This document shows positions 44,515 through 53,354 of a stretch of DNA of 64,000 bases, piece by piece. The stretch lies in contig CAWEWR010000006.1 of NCBI GenBank assembly GCA_963812675.1, forward strand, positions 124,001 through 188,000, written 5' to 3'. Every line of letters begins with the position of its first letter. Positions within the stretch are counted from its first letter, which is position 1. The stretch comes from AP-15 sp963812675 (lineage in GTDB: Bacteria; Pseudomonadota; Alphaproteobacteria; ATCC43930; CGMCC-115725). The translations under genes were made by a program, and so were the position numbers. Under the pieces are notes generated by a model. It searched no databases. It worked only from the letters and a program-made list of their open reading frames with translations, and was not told the DNA's origin.

Positions 44515-45846
44515 CTAGTCGGTCAGGTTCTTCGGCTCGCTTTGCCCGCCGTAAATCGGAAAGCGGGCGCAGAGATCACGGACATTCTCTCGCACGCGGG
44601 CCTCGGTCGCTCCATTGTCGCCTGGCCGTCGCGCCAGCGCGCTCAGCACCTCGACGATGTAGCTCCCGACTATGCGGAACTCCTCCGGACCGAAGCCGCG
44701 GGTCGTCGCCGCCGGCGAGCCGAGGCGAATCCCCGAGGTCACCGTCGGCTTTTGCGGATCGAACGGGATGCCGTTCTTGTTGCAGGTGATGCCGGCGCGC
44801 TCGAGGCTGGTCTCGGCGTCGCGGCCGGTCAGGCTCAGCGGCCGCAGATCGACCAGCATCAGATGCGAGTCGGTCCCCCCGGAGACGATATCGAGCCCGC
44901 CTTCGACTAAAGTTGCCGCCAGTACTTTGGCGTTCTCGACGACCGATTTGGCGTAAGACTTGAAGCCTGGCTGCAACGCTTCGTGCAGAGCGACCGCCTT
45001 GGCAGCGATCACATGCATCAGCGGCCCGCCCTGCAGAGCCGGGAAAACGGCCGAGTTGATCCGTTTGCCGATCTCCGCGTCATTGGTCAGGATCAGACCC
45101 CCTCGTGGCCCGCGCAACGTCTTGTGCGTAGTGGTTGTGACCACGTGAGCATGCGGCAGTGGGCTCGGATAGACACCGCCGGCAACGAGCCCCGCGAAAT
45201 GCGCCATATCCACCATCAGATGAGCGCCGACATCATCGGCGATAGCGCGAAACCGGGCGAAGTCGATGATCCGTGAATAGGCGCTGCCACCGGCTATGAT
45301 CAGCTTTGGCCGATGCAGGCGGGCGAGGCTCTCAACTTCGTCGAAATCGATGCGGCCATCCTGCGCACAAACGCCATAGGCGATCGCATCGAACCATTTG
45401 CCCGACAGATTTGGCCGCGCTCCATGCGTCAGATGTCCGCCCGCGGCGAGCGCCATTCCAAGAATGGTGGCGCCGGGCTCGAGCAGCGCGACGAAAACAG
45501 CCTGATTAGCCTGCGCGCCGGAATGCGGCTGCACATTGGCAAAGCCGCATCCGAACAGCTGTTTGGCGCGCTCGATCGCGAGCGTCTCGGCGATATCGAC
45601 GAATTCGCATCCGCCATAATATCGGCGGCCGGGATAGCCTTCGGCGTATTTGTTTGTCAGCACCGAGCCCTGGGCTTCCAGCACAGCCCGGGAGACGATG
45701 TTCTCGCTGGCGATCAGCTCGATCTGGAACTGCTGGCGTTCTTGTTCTCGAGCGATCGCCGCAGCGATCTCGGGATCAGACTTGAGCAATGCGTCACAGA
45801 AGAAATCAGCGGCGCCAGCGTAGACCGAGGTATGGACCGAAGGCAT
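44515..45846 (-). CDS. glyA: Serine hydroxymethyltransferase
   Basis: A 443-residue PLP enzyme that converts serine and tetrahydrofolate to glycine and methylene-THF. It shows IELIASENIVSRAVLEAQGS, NKYAEGYPGRRYYGG, PHSGAQANQAVF, and the Schiff-base Lys in VVTTTTHKTLRGPRGG (about residue 245). Length is as expected. ATG 45846 gives the usual family N-terminus; the ORF extends upstream to 45942 without similarity. It is followed by nrdR after 14 bases, so glyA-nrdR-ribD are probably one operon. Confidence 0.92.
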   Translation of the reverse strand: MPSVHTSVYAGAADFFCDALLKSDPEIAAAIAREQERQQFQIELIASENIVSRAVLEAQGSVLTNKYAEGYPGRRYYGGCEFVDIAETLAIERAKQLFGCGFANVQPHSGAQANQAVFVALLEPGATILGMALAAGGHLTHGARPNLSGKWFDAIAYGVCAQDGRIDFDEVESLARLHRPKLIIAGGSAYSRIIDFARFRAIADDVGAHLMVDMAHFAGLVAGGVYPSPLPHAHVVTTTTHKTLRGPRGGLILTNDAEIGKRINSAVFPALQGGPLMHVIAAKAVALHEALQPGFKSYAKSVVENAKVLAATLVEGGLDIVSGGTDSHLMLVDLRPLSLTGRDAETSLERAGITCNKNGIPFDPQKPTVTSGIRLGSPAATTRGFGPEEFRIVGSYIVEVLSALARRPGDNGATEARVRENVRDLCARFPIYGGQSEPKNLTD

Positions 45847-46191
45847 CAGAACCACTTGTTGTCGGAAGCGAGACAAACCGGCACCGGAAACACCTCCACC
45901 GGGGCCGGTTTCCGGTCGCGGGCAAGATTCCCGGTCGGGCACCTAGCCGGGTGGACCCTACCAGATCTCGCTCGATAATGCCAGCCGCCTACCATGAATC
46001 GCGGTCCGCCGTGAAACCGAGGGTCGAGTTGGACACTAGGATTAAGGTGCTGAATAGCTCGATTTCGCTTGGCAGATCGATCCCTGACCAATTTTAGCTC
46101 CCCTAGGATCAGGTCCGGGACGATCTGGTGCCTGACAAGTCGTTCCATGGCCGCAGCAATGCTGATTACTGTCCTCCCGCTAAAGTTTCGG

Positions 46192-46220
46192 TTGACACAA
46201 GAAATTCGTGCACCAATTAT
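46192..46220 (+). promoter_or_regulatory. Candidate sigma70-type promoter of the mucR-like gene
   Basis: TTGACA at 46192-46197 is a perfect -35 element and AATTAT at 46215-46220, after 17 bases, is a plausible -10. Transcription would begin about 30 bases before the ATG at 46260. The AT-rich leader between -10 and the start contains TTCGAATTTTACG, compatible with autoregulation by a Ros/MucR protein, but no binding site is claimed. Confidence 0.45.
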
Positions 46221-46259
46221 GCGAACCAATTCGAATTTTACGACTTCTCGGGGCGGAAA

Positions 46260-46727
46260 ATGGCAGAACCGGCAGCGCCGAAGATGGCAGAGGAGGAGTT
46301 GCTGCGGATGACCGCCGATGTTGTCGCGGCGTATGTGAGCAACAATACGTTGCCGACCGCGCAATTGGCCGAAGTCATTAACGCAGTTTACAATTCTCTC
46401 AAGTCACTCGAAGGCCAGCCGGCGGAATCTCAGCCTGAGCCGCTTAAACCAGCAGTGCCGGTGCGCAAATCGGTTACTCCCGATTATTTGGTTTGCCTTG
46501 AGGACGGTAAGAAGCTCAAGATGCTGAAGCGGCATTTGCGGTCGACTTATAATTTGACGCCCGACGAATACCGTACAAAATGGGGCCTTCCGGCGGATTA
46601 CCCGATGGTGGCGCCCAACTATGCTGAACAACGTTCGGCATTCGCCAAGAAAATCGGGCTTGGGCGAGGTACCGGACGCCAATCGGCGCGGCGATCGTCA
46701 GGAAACGGCGCCGGCGCAAAAAAATAG
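46260..46727 (+). CDS. MucR/Ros-family transcriptional regulator
   Basis: A 155-residue regulator with an N-terminal helical dimerisation region (MTADVVAAYVSNN, AEVINAVYNSLKSLEG) and the C-terminal Ros DNA-binding fold: YLVCLEDGKKLKMLKRHL, then YNLTPDEYRTKWGLPADYP and YAEQRSAFAKKIGLG. One of the two zinc-binding Cys is Asp (CLED instead of CxxC) and the second His is replaced, as in the zinc-free Ros-like proteins described from Mesorhizobium loti. These proteins bind AT-rich DNA and regulate exopolysaccharide, motility and cell-cycle genes. GGGCGGAAA precedes the ATG. Confidence 0.88.
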   Translation: MAEPAAPKMAEEELLRMTADVVAAYVSNNTLPTAQLAEVINAVYNSLKSLEGQPAESQPEPLKPAVPVRKSVTPDYLVCLEDGKKLKMLKRHLRSTYNLTPDEYRTKWGLPADYPMVAPNYAEQRSAFAKKIGLGRGTGRQSARRSSGNGAGAKK

Positions 46728-46738
46728 AGCCGAGCGGC

Positions 46739-47329
46739 TCAACTCGCTGACACCGCGCGGCGAGCCTTGAGGGCGGCGGTCAGGGTGCCGTCGTCGAGAT
46801 AATCGAGTTCGCCGCCGACCGGCACTCCCTGGGCAAGACGGGTGATTTTGACATCTCTGCCGGCGAGACGGTCTGCCAGATAATGCGCCGTGGTTTGACC
46901 CTCGACTGTCGCGTTCAGCGCGAGGATCAATTCCTGGCCCGGTCGAAGGCGGGCAAGGAGCCGCTCGATATTGAGATCATCCGGCCCGATCCCGTCGAGC
47001 GCCGACAAGGTTCCGCCCAGCACGTGATAACGTCCGCGAAAAGCCCCAGTTCGTTCGAGTGCCCAGAGATCCGCGAGATCTTCGACGACGCAGATCGTCG
47101 TCTTGTCCCTCTCCGGATCGCGGCAGATTGCGCACGGTTCGACCGTATCGAGATTGCCGCAGATCGGGCAAGGGCGGATCGCTTGCGCCGCTTTGGCCAA
47201 CGCCGCCGCCAGCGGCTCGAGCAGGCTCTCGCGCCGCTTTATCAACTGCAGCGCGGCACGCCGTGCCGAGCGGGGGCCGAGGCCAGGCAGCTTGGCGAGG
47301 AGCTGGATCAAGGTGTCGAGTTCGGACAT
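46739..47329 (-). CDS. recR: Recombination mediator protein RecR
   Basis: A 196-residue RecR with the N-terminal helix-hairpin-helix (LAKLPGLGPRSARRAAL), the four-Cys zinc finger CPICGNLDTVEPCAIC (about 54-69), a Toprim domain (TTICVVEDLADLWALE) and the C-terminal Walker-B-like VPVGGELDYLDDGTL. It acts with RecF and RecO in loading RecA at gaps. It is in the conserved order dnaX-ybaB-recR, all read leftwards, and follows ybaB by 48 bases. Confidence 0.94.
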   Translation of the reverse strand: MSELDTLIQLLAKLPGLGPRSARRAALQLIKRRESLLEPLAAALAKAAQAIRPCPICGNLDTVEPCAICRDPERDKTTICVVEDLADLWALERTGAFRGRYHVLGGTLSALDGIGPDDLNIERLLARLRPGQELILALNATVEGQTTAHYLADRLAGRDVKITRLAQGVPVGGELDYLDDGTLTAALKARRAVSAS

Positions 47330-47377
47330 CGCCTGGGTCGGACGGCGCCTCCGGGGGCTGGCGTGCGCGAGTGGTCG

Positions 47378-47701
47378 CTACAACGGCAGCTTCAGGCCCC
47401 CCGGCAACTGCAGGCCGCCGGTCAGCTTTTGCATTTCTTGTTCGGCGTGGGCAGAGACTTTGGCACGGGCGTCGTTGAACGCGGCCACGATCAAGTCTTC
47501 CAGCACCTCGCCCTCTTCAGGAGTAAGTAGGCTCCTGTCGATCTTTATCTTCTTTAAATCGCCCTTGCCGTTCAAGGTCAGCTGAACCATGCCGGCGCCG
47601 GCCGCGCCGGTCATCTCGACGGCCTCGAGCTGGGCCTGCACCTCGGCCATCTTGGTCTGCATCTCCTGAGCCTGCTTCATCAGCTGGCCGATGTTCTTCA
47701 T
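47378..47701 (-). CDS. ybaB: YbaB/EbfC nucleoid-associated protein
   Basis: A 107-residue small basic-acidic helical protein with the family pattern MKNIGQLMKQAQEMQTKMAE, ELEA-type helix and a central beta hairpin (VQLTLNGKGDLKKIKIDRSL). YbaB dimers bind DNA and coat the nucleoid. Its ATG overlaps the dnaX stop by four bases, so the genes are translationally coupled, as in most alphaproteobacteria. Confidence 0.92.
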   Translation of the reverse strand: MKNIGQLMKQAQEMQTKMAEVQAQLEAVEMTGAAGAGMVQLTLNGKGDLKKIKIDRSLLTPEEGEVLEDLIVAAFNDARAKVSAHAEQEMQKLTGGLQLPGGLKLPL

Positions 47702-49512
47702 GCGCCGTCCTCTCCTGTATCGGCTTCTTCTCCGGGTTCTTCCGGAGATGTCTCACCTCCATCGGGCTCCACCGCTGCAAACCGCTCTCGAACGGCGGCG
47801 ATCGTCGCCCCCGGAAACGTTTCGAGCACCGCCTGAACCAACGGGTGGCTGGTGACCTCGTTCCGCAGTTCCCGCTCGCGACGCTCCTCCTGCTCGCGCA
47901 GGGTCGGCTCGCCTTCGGCCTCGGAAACGATAGGGAGCCAGCGTATCCCGGTCCACTCGCTCAAGAGCTGGCCGACACGGTTGGCAATATCGGCTGGCGC
48001 GCCTGCTCCCCGGCGGAACTCTATCCGCCCCGGCTCGAAATGAATCAGATGAACGTCTGACCAGAGATGGGAGCGGAGCAGCGCCTCGCGCCTCTTGTCA
48101 AACAACGCGATGACCTCGGCAAAGCTTTGCGGCATCGGGTCGAGATCGGGTTCGGCGCGAGACGCGGGAAGCTCGGCAAGGGCTCGCAGCGCATTCCCAG
48201 CGGTCGGCCGGGGCGAACCGGCATCCGAGGGCTGCACAACCGCAACGGCGGGCGAAGCAGCGGCGGCGTTCGACGCGATGACCGCGCCGTTGCCCCGACT
48301 TCCTGCGGGACTTCCTGCGGGACCTCCTGCAGGACCTCCTGGAGGGCCCGGGGCTGCCGTGACCGAGCGGACCAGTTCGGCTGGTGCCGGCAGGTCGGCG
48401 ACATAAGCAAGCCGCACGAGCAGCATTTCCGCAGCCTGGATCGGTGAGGGTGCGGCCTGCACCTCTTCCAGACCCTTCAGCAGCATTTGCCAAGCGCGGG
48501 CGAGCATCGGCATGGCCAGTCTTTCGGCGAGCGGCCGGGCCCGTAGGCGGTCGCCTTCGGCGACCGGATCGCCAGTCCCGGCTTCAGGCGCCAGCTTCAG
48601 CCGGGTCACGAAATGGCTGAGCTCGAGGAGATCTTGCAAGACCATCAGCGGGTCCGCCCCGCCCTGATAAAGATGACGCATCTGCGCGAGCGCCGCCGGC
48701 GCATCGCCGCGCAGCACGCTCTCCAGCAAATCGAAGACGAGCCCGCGATCGGCGATCCCCAACATGTCGCACACGGCGGCTTCCGCAATCCGCCCGCCCG
48801 AAAGAGCGGTCGCCTGGTCGAGCAGGGACAGCCCATCGCGCACCGAGCCGTCGGCCGCCCGGGCGATCAGCGCGAGGGCTGCCGGCTCGATCTCGACACC
48901 CTCCGCCTCGGCGATCCGACGATAATGCGGGATGAGCTGTTCGACTGGGACCCGGCGCAACGAGAAACGCTGACAGCGCGATAGGACTGTGACCGGCACC
49001 TTGTTGATCTCAGTCGTCGCGAACACGAATTTGACATCGGGGGGCGGCTCTTCGAGCGTCTTCAACAGCGCGTTGAAGGCGTTTTTCGAGAGCATGTGAA
49101 CTTCGTCGATGATGTAGACCTTATACCGCCCGAAGACCGGCCGATAACGCACCCCTTCGGTCAGATCACGGATGTCGTCGACGCCGGTGCGCGAAGCGGC
49201 GTCCATCTCCATCACATCGACATGGCGGTCCTCGGCGATCGCGAGGCATTGCGCGCATCGGCCGCAGGGTTCTGCGGTCGAGCCGCCCGAGCCATCGGGC
49301 CCGACGCAATTGAGGGCGCGCGCGAGGATCCGGGCCGTCGTTGTCTTGCCGACGCCGCGCACGCCGGTCAGGATGAAGGCGTGGGCGATCCGCCCCGTCG
49401 CGATCGCGTTCGACAGGGTGCGCACCATCGCCTCCTGCCCGATCAGTTCGGCGAAGGTCGAAGGCCGATATTTGCGGGCGAGGACGCGATATGGGGCCGC
49501 CGAATCGCTCAT
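47698..49512 (-). CDS. dnaX: DNA polymerase III subunit tau/gamma
   Basis: A 604-residue clamp-loader subunit. The AAA+ motor has Walker A GVRGVGKTTTARILARALNC, the zinc module EPCGRCAQC, Walker B EVHMLSKNAFNALLKTLEEP and the SRC sensor SRCQRFSLRR. Domain III and a long Pro/Gly/Ala-rich linker precede the C-terminal tau-like part that contacts the polymerase. The linker contains four tandem 12-base repeats (48299-48346). ATG 49512 starts the usual MSD...YRVLARKYRP sequence, 20 bases after the SRP RNA gene. No obvious A-rich slippery site for gamma production was seen. Confidence 0.93.
   Translation of the reverse strand: MSDSAAPYRVLARKYRPSTFAELIGQEAMVRTLSNAIATGRIAHAFILTGVRGVGKTTTARILARALNCVGPDGSGGSTAEPCGRCAQCLAIAEDRHVDVMEMDAASRTGVDDIRDLTEGVRYRPVFGRYKVYIIDEVHMLSKNAFNALLKTLEEPPPDVKFVFATTEINKVPVTVLSRCQRFSLRRVPVEQLIPHYRRIAEAEGVEIEPAALALIARAADGSVRDGLSLLDQATALSGGRIAEAAVCDMLGIADRGLVFDLLESVLRGDAPAALAQMRHLYQGGADPLMVLQDLLELSHFVTRLKLAPEAGTGDPVAEGDRLRARPLAERLAMPMLARAWQMLLKGLEEVQAAPSPIQAAEMLLVRLAYVADLPAPAELVRSVTAAPGPPGGPAGGPAGSPAGSRGNGAVIASNAAAASPAVAVVQPSDAGSPRPTAGNALRALAELPASRAEPDLDPMPQSFAEVIALFDKRREALLRSHLWSDVHLIHFEPGRIEFRRGAGAPADIANRVGQLLSEWTGIRWLPIVSEAEGEPTLREQEERRERELRNEVTSHPLVQAVLETFPGATIAAVRERFAAVEPDGGETSPEEPGEEADTGEDGA
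48299..48346 (-). repeat. Four tandem 12-bp repeats in the dnaX linker
   Basis: Four adjacent units, CTTCCTGCGGGA twice then CCTCCTGCAGGA and CCTCCTGGAGGG on the plus strand, encode Gly-Pro-Ala-Gly-rich repeats on the minus strand (GGPAGGPAGSPAGS). The unit length is a multiple of three, so gain or loss of units leaves the frame intact. The site is a candidate for length variation among strains. Confidence 0.75.
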
Positions 49513-49532
49513 TCTCGAAACCGTCCCGAGAC

Positions 49533-49632
49533 AAGGGAGACCGGACGTACGACCCAGATCGGAGCTCGTTACGGCTGCTTCCTTCCGGACCTGACCGGGT
49601 TGGCGAGGGACCTGTCCGCCGCCGGCCTCCCC
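49533..49632 (-). ncRNA. ffs: Bacterial small signal recognition particle RNA (4.5S)
   Basis: The minus strand contains the invariant domain IV core GGTCAGGTCCGGAAGGAAGC followed by AGCCGTAACGAG. The outer stem pairs GGGGAGGCCGG (5' end, 49632 downward) with CCGGTCTCCCTT (3' end near 49533), giving a hairpin of about 100 nt. A TATTGT element lies just upstream and could be the -10 of its promoter. It precedes dnaX, the common location in alphaproteobacteria. The RNA binds Ffh and targets membrane proteins. Confidence 0.93.
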
Positions 49633-49698
49633 TGGCACAATATCAGCTGTCGGCGATGCCGGGGCAAGCGCGCTTGCGCGGCGAAGTTCTCACCCCAG

Positions 49699-50835
49699 TC
49701 AATGGCGCATGAAATACACGCGATAGAGCTGATCACGGAAACTTTGGCTGGTCGCGAGCGCGGTCTGGAAATCGGTCTTTCCGAGCGCATAAACGTCGAC
49801 GCCGCCCTCGGCGACGACGGTGGCGTTGCGGGGCTCGCCGCTGATCAGCGCGACCTCGCCGAAAAAGTCCCCCGGCCCCAACCGCGCCACCTCGTGATCG
49901 GAACGGATCACCTCGACTTCGCCGTCCGAGATCAGGAAGAACTCTTCCCCGGGCTCCCCCTCGCGGATGATCGTCTCGCCGGCAGCGTAATGACGCTTCT
50001 TCATGTGCTCCGCGACATCCGTGAGCTGTTGCGGCGTCAACGTCTTGAACAAATCGATCGGGCGCAGGAACTCGCAGATCCGCAGCGCATCGTGCAGCAC
50101 CACATCCGACATGATCCGGCCGTCCACCATGTGGACCAGACGGTCGGCCGAATCGATGATCCGGTGGTCGTGGGTGACCATCATGACCGCCGCGCCATGC
50201 TCAATCGTCTGCTGCTTGAGCAGATTGATCACGTTCATCGTCGAATCTTTGTCGAGGGCCGCGGTCGGCTCATCGGCGAGGACTAGCTTTGGATGATTGA
50301 CGAGAGCCCGCCCGATTGCGACCCGCTGGCGCTCGCCGCCCGAAAGAAATCTCGGCTTGTAGTCTATCCGATGACCGAGCCCCAACCGTTCCAGGATGCC
50401 GGTGCAGCGCAGCCGCATCTGGCTCTGTGGAGCATCGCCGAGCTGCGCCGCCATTTTTACGTTTTCGTAAGCCGAGAGCGCCTCGAACAGATTGTGCATC
50501 TGAAAGATGAAACCAATACCGCGGCGCACTTCGACGAGCTCGCTGCCGCCCAGTCGCGACAGATCGTGGCCGAGCACGTCAATTCGGCCTTCGTGAGCCG
50601 AACGCAAGGCGCCGATCAAAGTCAGCAGAGTGGTCTTGCCCGCTCCCGAGGGGCCGGTCATCACGACCAGCTGACCTGCCGGAATTTCGATCGAGTTGCC
50701 GAACAGGACCTGGTTGCGCGCTTCGCCCTCACCGTAATAATGGCTCAGCGCTTCCACCCGCACGACTGGTAGTTCCATGGGCGCCCGCGCGGCTGGCGGC
50801 GGTCTTATCTGCTCGTCGAGGAGAGCGGCGCACAT
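49699..50835 (-). CDS. ABC exporter ATPase (DevA-type) fused to a cyclic-nucleotide-binding-like domain
   Basis: A 378-residue protein. The first 230 residues are a MacB/DevA-type ATPase: Walker A GPSGAGKTTLLTLIG, signature LSGGERQRVAIGRALVNHP, Walker B LVLADEPTAALD and the H-loop VTHDHR. The last 120 residues form a CNB-fold domain (AGETIIREGEPGEEFFLIS, then LGPGDFFGEVALISGEPRNA with the phosphate-binding-cassette-like GEVALISGEPRNAT). The position after NAT lacks the second Arg seen in strong cAMP binders, so the ligand is uncertain. The start overlaps the permease gene upstream (TGATG). Confidence 0.85.
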   Translation of the reverse strand: MCAALLDEQIRPPPAARAPMELPVVRVEALSHYYGEGEARNQVLFGNSIEIPAGQLVVMTGPSGAGKTTLLTLIGALRSAHEGRIDVLGHDLSRLGGSELVEVRRGIGFIFQMHNLFEALSAYENVKMAAQLGDAPQSQMRLRCTGILERLGLGHRIDYKPRFLSGGERQRVAIGRALVNHPKLVLADEPTAALDKDSTMNVINLLKQQTIEHGAAVMMVTHDHRIIDSADRLVHMVDGRIMSDVVLHDALRICEFLRPIDLFKTLTPQQLTDVAEHMKKRHYAAGETIIREGEPGEEFFLISDGEVEVIRSDHEVARLGPGDFFGEVALISGEPRNATVVAEGGVDVYALGKTDFQTALATSQSFRDQLYRVYFMRH

Positions 50836-51884
50836 CAGAACACCTCGGCCGGGTCGGTCGTGATCACCCGCCGCACGGCGATCGCCGCCGAGACCAGGCA
50901 CATGCCCAAGGTGAGGCCAAGGCTGACGAGCGCCACATAAGCGGTCATATGCAGCGGCAGCAGCGCGAGCCGACCGATCACGTGGTAAAGCACGATGCTC
51001 AACAGCAGCGCCGGGACCCACCCGGCCAAGGCATTGAACGCCGCCTGTTCGAGCACCACGCGCAGCAGGTATCCGGTTCGATATCCCATCGCCTTCAATG
51101 TCGCATATTGCGGCAGCTGGTCGGAAAGATCGGTGTAGGTGACTTGATACGAGATCAGCATTCCAACCACAAATCCGACAATCGTGCCCATCGCAAAGAT
51201 CGGTCCGGCCGAAGAAACGGCCGCCTGAAATTTGCGCTCGAACTCGATCAGCTCCGGCTTGGTGAATACTGCGATCGTATCCGGTAACACCTTTCTCAAG
51301 GACTGCTGGACGGCCACTGGATCATCGCCGTCGCCGACCTTGATGACCCCGATATCGATGCCGGGAGGACCGCGCAGCAGGCCCACGAAGGTGCGCTCGC
51401 TCATGATGACCGTGCCGTCGCTCTGGAAATCGGGGCCGAGAGCAAAGCTGCCGACGATCTTGACCTTCGCGCCGTTGAGCTCGGCTTGCGTCGCATCGCT
51501 GTCCATGCCGAGAAAGCGCCGGGCGCGACGGTCGACGAGCACGGTATTCGGCTCCTTCAATTTGTCGCGGGCGGCGTTCACGTCAGCATAGGTAAAGACC
51601 GGCGCAGCGGGATCAAAACCAAAGGCGCGGACCAGAAAGATCTTGCCGTCAATCGGGTTCTTCCAAAAAAAATTGAACCAGTCGGCATAGAGCGGCCGGG
51701 CGCTCGCGACACCCGGCACATCGCGCGCCTTGTCGAGATCGGCGCGGGGAAACGGGTCCCGCGTCGCGAACTGATACTTGTGGGCGCTCTGCAGCAGAAT
51801 ATCGCCGTCGAGGCCGCGGATCACCGCGAAGGCGCTCTCGAAGAAGGCCTGTTCGAAGCCGAGCTGCATCAGCATGAGCAGCAC
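50835..51884 (-). CDS. DevC-type ABC permease, second of two; real start probably further upstream
   Basis: A FtsX/MacB-fold permease: an N-terminal helix (QLGFEQAFFESAFAVIRG part), a large periplasmic region, and three C-terminal helices (SSAGPIFAMGTIVGFVVGML, GWVPALLLSIVLYHVI, AYVALVSLGLTLGMCLVSAA) with the motif YTDLSDQLPQYATLKAMGYR. The first usable start codon is GTG 51884, but family-like sequence PLAWRSLVSNKPRLLRSAGG continues upstream in the same frame to the TGA of the preceding permease (52038-52040), with no ATG, GTG or TTG. CTG at 52026-52028, with GAGAGG before it, would give the normal 397 residues. See the finding on this start. Confidence 0.8.
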   Translation of the reverse strand: MLLMLMQLGFEQAFFESAFAVIRGLDGDILLQSAHKYQFATRDPFPRADLDKARDVPGVASARPLYADWFNFFWKNPIDGKIFLVRAFGFDPAAPVFTYADVNAARDKLKEPNTVLVDRRARRFLGMDSDATQAELNGAKVKIVGSFALGPDFQSDGTVIMSERTFVGLLRGPPGIDIGVIKVGDGDDPVAVQQSLRKVLPDTIAVFTKPELIEFERKFQAAVSSAGPIFAMGTIVGFVVGMLISYQVTYTDLSDQLPQYATLKAMGYRTGYLLRVVLEQAAFNALAGWVPALLLSIVLYHVIGRLALLPLHMTAYVALVSLGLTLGMCLVSAAIAVRRVITTDPAEVF

Positions 51885-52037
51885 TGCGAAACCGATCCCG
51901 CCGGCCGAGCGCAGCAGCCGCGGCTTGTTCGAGACAAGGCTGCGCCAGGCGAGCGGAACCGAGCCCGGTCGCGCGATGCCGGCGGGCCCTGTTGGCGCAT
52001 GTCCGAGGGGGGCGGGGGTAGCGGACAGGACAGCCTC

Positions 52038-53192
52038 TCAGAACACGTCCGCAGGCGCCGCGCGGTGCAGGCTGCCAACCGAAAGCAGCGCCGAAACCAA
52101 TGCCATCACGACAGCGGCGGCGAACACGGCGAGCAGACGCATCTCGCTCATCATCACCGGCAAAAGAGTCTCCTGCCGGATTACCGAGTAGAGCCCCAAT
52201 GCAGCACCCAGGGCCGGAACAAACCCGGCGACGACGATCAGCAGCGACATCGCGCTGACCGTACCGGCCAGCGACCGGTCGGGATAGCCGATCGCCTTTA
52301 AGGTGGCGAATTGCGGCAATTGCCGGCTGACCTGTGTCGAGACGATCTGGTAGACGATCATGATCCCGACCACGAAAGAAATCAGCAACCCCGATCCGAA
52401 AATGATCCCGACCGAAGTGCGGGTCGTCCAATAGGCCGTTTCATGCGCTTCGAGGGCTTTGTGCGTGAACACCTGGAGGCAAGGGCCGACCGCCTTGCGA
52501 AGGTCATCGGCAGCACGCTCGGGGTCTATCCCGGGCTTCAGCTGAATCACGCCGAGATTGACGATGTTGACGCCGCGCTGCGGAAACAGGCGGGCGAAAT
52601 TGGCTGTGCTGGCGAGCACGACGCCGAGCCCCATAAACCCCGTGCCCAGCAGATATTCCCCGCCGATCGTGATCTTGCGGTCGCCGATCTCGACGACCCG
52701 GCCGGTGTCGAGCGGTCCGAACATCGGGCGGGTCGTGCTATCGACGAGGACCGTGTCGGGGCGATCGAGGATTTCGGTCTGCCGGTTGATGCTGTCGGGA
52801 ATGAAGATATGGCTCGCCGGGTCGAAGCCGATCACAAAAACATCGGGCCACATGCCTCCTTCGCCGCTCTTCCATTTGGCAAATCCGAAATAGACCGGCA
52901 CTGCTTCGGCTACGTCGGGCGAGGACCGTACCGGGTTCAGCCGGTCGAGCGGAAAGGCCCCCGGCTGCGCCTGATACTCGTATTCGTTCGACGCCAGCAG
53001 CAGGTCGAATCTCATATTGTCGTAAAGCAGCAGGCCGCCGCGCGGCACAGCATAGAAAAAGCCGAGTTCGACAAAGACGAGCAGGATCGCCATGAATATC
53101 CCGACCAAGGCGAGCCCGGTCCGTCTCTTGTCATAAGTCAAAATACGCCAAGCGAGCGGGACCCTAGGGCGGAAATGGAACAGGGCAATCAT
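52038..53192 (-). CDS. DevC-type ABC permease, first of two
   Basis: A 384-residue permease with an N-terminal helix (TGLALVGIFMAILLVFVELG), a large periplasmic domain of about 210 residues and three C-terminal helices. It shares VSRQLPQFATLKAIGYPDRS with its neighbour, so the two are a diverged tandem pair that would form the membrane half of the exporter. ATG 53192 was chosen because it gives a short cytoplasmic start (MIALFHFRPRVPLAWR); the frame upstream has no similarity. The exporter's membrane-fusion protein (DevB/HlyD) is not present next to it. Confidence 0.82.
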   Translation of the reverse strand: MIALFHFRPRVPLAWRILTYDKRRTGLALVGIFMAILLVFVELGFFYAVPRGGLLLYDNMRFDLLLASNEYEYQAQPGAFPLDRLNPVRSSPDVAEAVPVYFGFAKWKSGEGGMWPDVFVIGFDPASHIFIPDSINRQTEILDRPDTVLVDSTTRPMFGPLDTGRVVEIGDRKITIGGEYLLGTGFMGLGVVLASTANFARLFPQRGVNIVNLGVIQLKPGIDPERAADDLRKAVGPCLQVFTHKALEAHETAYWTTRTSVGIIFGSGLLISFVVGIMIVYQIVSTQVSRQLPQFATLKAIGYPDRSLAGTVSAMSLLIVVAGFVPALGAALGLYSVIRQETLLPVMMSEMRLLAVFAAAVVMALVSALLSVGSLHRAAPADVF

Positions 53193-53354
53193 CGCGGTTC
53201 GGTTGTACGCGAGCCGATAACGATCATCAACTTCGCCGGTGCCGGGGATTAGGGATCCGCACAAAAGGGTGACTGGGAAGGATGACGGCCGCCGCCTATA
53301 ATCCTCGTCAGCACCCTCCCGGCGAGTGCCCCGAGCCGACCAAGGAGTAGCCAG

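Noticed and set aside
45847..46127. Riboswitch upstream of glyA (glycine, THF or SAM type)
   Set aside because: I could not draw a conserved aptamer in the leader; the short upstream region shows no clear paired elements.
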